From: Bacteroidales bacterium
GTDB lineage: Bacteria > Bacteroidota > Bacteroidia > Bacteroidales > P3
Reading direction: 5' to 3'
DNA: 14,061 nt
Assembly: GCA_900771365.1 (NCBI GenBank)
Contig: CAAGNU010000320.1
Span: 1 to 14,061 of the forward strand
In this document: positions 13,112 to 14,061 of the stretch, piece by piece
How positions within the stretch are numbered: the stretch's first letter is position 1
How the letters are laid out: every line of letters begins with the position of its first letter
The notes under the pieces: model-generated
Databases searched by the model: none
What the model saw: only the letters and a program-made list of their open reading frames with translations
What the model was told of the DNA's origin: nothing
Position numbers and translations under genes: made by a program

Positions 13112-13987
13112 TTAGTCCTCAATCGGCTCCTCGGTGTCGATGTGAGGGGTGAGGAACTGCTCGTCGCGCACGCCGCCGTAGCTCTCGATGGCGTCCCACT
13201 TCTTAGCCGCTGTCTGGTAGGAGGCGAGGATGGTGTTGGCCGCGGTGAAACGCTGGGTCGAGACCTTGGTGCCGCTGGTAGTCCTGCGGGAGTGCACCCA
13301 TGCCACGGCGCCGTTCACCATGCTCTCCGAGCCGAGGTGGCCGGACACCACCTGGAAGCCCGACTCGCCGCTGGGGAAGTCGGTCGAGTCGCCGAGGTCG
13401 AGCGTGATCTCCTTGGCGTTGATCTTGAGGTAGGGCGCGCCGTTGGTGGCGTTGACGCTCTGCAGGGCCTCGAAGTAGGTGATCTGGTCGCCGTCCTGAT
13501 AGTCGGCGTTGTTGGAGATGACCGCGCGGGAGAAGTCGCCGATGGTCGTGGTGCTGCCGGGTGTGAAAGAGCCGAGGATGATGTCGGTGGAGACGGAGGG
13601 GTTGTCGCCCGTGGAGATGGTGGCCGTCACGCTGGGCATAGAGCCGCGGGTGATCTGGTAGGGCGCTGCCACGGCGCCGCCCTGACGCGCCTCGTCCTTT
13701 TCGAGGTACACGGGCACGATGCCGATGTTCGAGGAGATGAACTCGTTGAAGTCGGACACCCCTGCGGGGCGGTTCTCGAACGAGGGGTGGAGCGAGCCCT
13801 CGAAGGCACGCCATACGTTCACGAGGTTAGCCCACTGGATGCGGCGGGACTGCGTGGCGATGGTGCGGACAGGCTCTGCCTTGGGCGCCACCTTCTGCTT
13901 GGCCACGGTCTTGCCGTGCACCTGCGAGAAAGTCCAGTCTCCTACCGAGCCGCTGAGGCGGGTGTTGATGCCAGTTAGAAATGCCAT
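13112..13987 (-). CDS. Bacteroidetes protein of unknown function (DUF6266-like)
   Basis: The 291-residue protein has no signal peptide or membrane segment. It opens with MAFLTGINTRLSGSVGDWTF, then a basic stretch (HGKTVAKQKVAPKAEPVRT, 24-42), QSRRIQWANLVNVWRAFEG (46-64), HPSFENRPAGVSDFNEF and PVYLEKDEA, then a beta-rich Ser/Thr-rich body, and ends in an acidic tail (DTEEPIED). The GI-x-G-SG-x-VG start and the HPSFENR pattern recall Bacteroidetes families of unknown function such as DUF6266; this is from memory and tentative. The ATG at 13985-13987 follows AAAAACAAAGACGTAT with no Shine-Dalgarno sequence. It is convergent with the peptidase gene and has its own terminator. A phage or multicopy origin is possible, but nothing in the window shows it. 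Confidence 0.75.
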   Translation of the reverse strand: MAFLTGINTRLSGSVGDWTFSQVHGKTVAKQKVAPKAEPVRTIATQSRRIQWANLVNVWRAFEGSLHPSFENRPAGVSDFNEFISSNIGIVPVYLEKDEARQGGAVAAPYQITRGSMPSVTATISTGDNPSVSTDIILGSFTPGSTTTIGDFSRAVISNNADYQDGDQITYFEALQSVNATNGAPYLKINAKEITLDLGDSTDFPSGESGFQVVSGHLGSESMVNGAVAWVHSRRTTSGTKVSTQRFTAANTILASYQTAAKKWDAIESYGGVRDEQFLTPHIDTEEPIED

Positions 13988-14009
13988 ATACGTCTTTGTT
14001 TTTGCATCA

Positions 14010-14026
14010 CTGGGTTCTTATCCCAG
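14010..14026 (-). promoter_or_regulatory. Small hairpin in the leader of the minus-strand gene
   Basis: CTGGG and CCCAG pair around ATAAGAA when read on the minus strand, 23 bases before the start codon. No TAnnTTTG element is seen in the 74 bases available upstream, so the promoter is probably beyond the window, or the gene follows another in an operon. Confidence 0.35.
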
Positions 14027-14061
14027 CTTTCTAATTAAGGCGATGCGAACCTGATTCTTGA

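Overview
The window looks like a chromosome segment of a Bacteroidales bacterium of the Prevotellaceae or a neighbouring gut/rumen family. The reasons are the TAnnTTTG promoter elements with a TTTG about 19 bases upstream, the near absence of Shine-Dalgarno sequences, a lipoprotein with acidic residues after the lipobox Cys, a Smr protein of the Bacteroidetes DUF2027 type, and a C10 peptidase with BACON, InlB-like and type IX-style C-terminal modules. Genes are GC-rich with strong C-ending codon use; the spacers are AT-rich or low complexity.

Layout, left to right: a 434-base spacer with direct and inverted repeats and a strong promoter; sufB (Fe-S scaffold) with no sufC behind it; a dispersed repeat element; a TrmH-family RNA methyltransferase; a lipoprotein gene ending in a good terminator; a promoter and an HD-domain phosphohydrolase gene; a tightly packed cluster of a Mur ligase (mpl-like), a two-TM protein, a Smr protein and ispG; an 18-bp tandem array; a 969-residue secreted C10 cysteine peptidase; about 650 bases of heptanucleotide arrays, a second copy of the dispersed element and a terminator; and, on the minus strand, a Bacteroidetes protein of unknown function. 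No tRNA, rRNA, transposase or CRISPR array was recognised.

The genes form no single pathway: Fe-S assembly, RNA modification, peptidoglycan recycling and isoprenoid synthesis are housekeeping, and SufB and IspG are linked only in that IspG carries a 4Fe-4S cluster. The mpl-to-ispG block is probably co-transcribed.

The most unusual feature is the repeat content. Heptanucleotide repeats (GTGAANN, CAAATCT/CAATTCT, CTCTTAA, TTGAGCG) occur in many spacers and also inside two reading frames, the HD protein and the Mur ligase. They lie next to a short tag (TGACAAATGACYGSC) and to a dispersed element with one copy in each orientation. This looks like a family of small non-autonomous repeats that can enter genes in frame, comparable in principle to Rickettsia palindromic elements or cyanobacterial heptamer STRRs. 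Two protein architectures also deserve attention: an IspG with long-form (plant/Bacteroidetes-like) sequence but without the large insert domain, and a Smr protein in which a coiled coil replaces the usual central domain.
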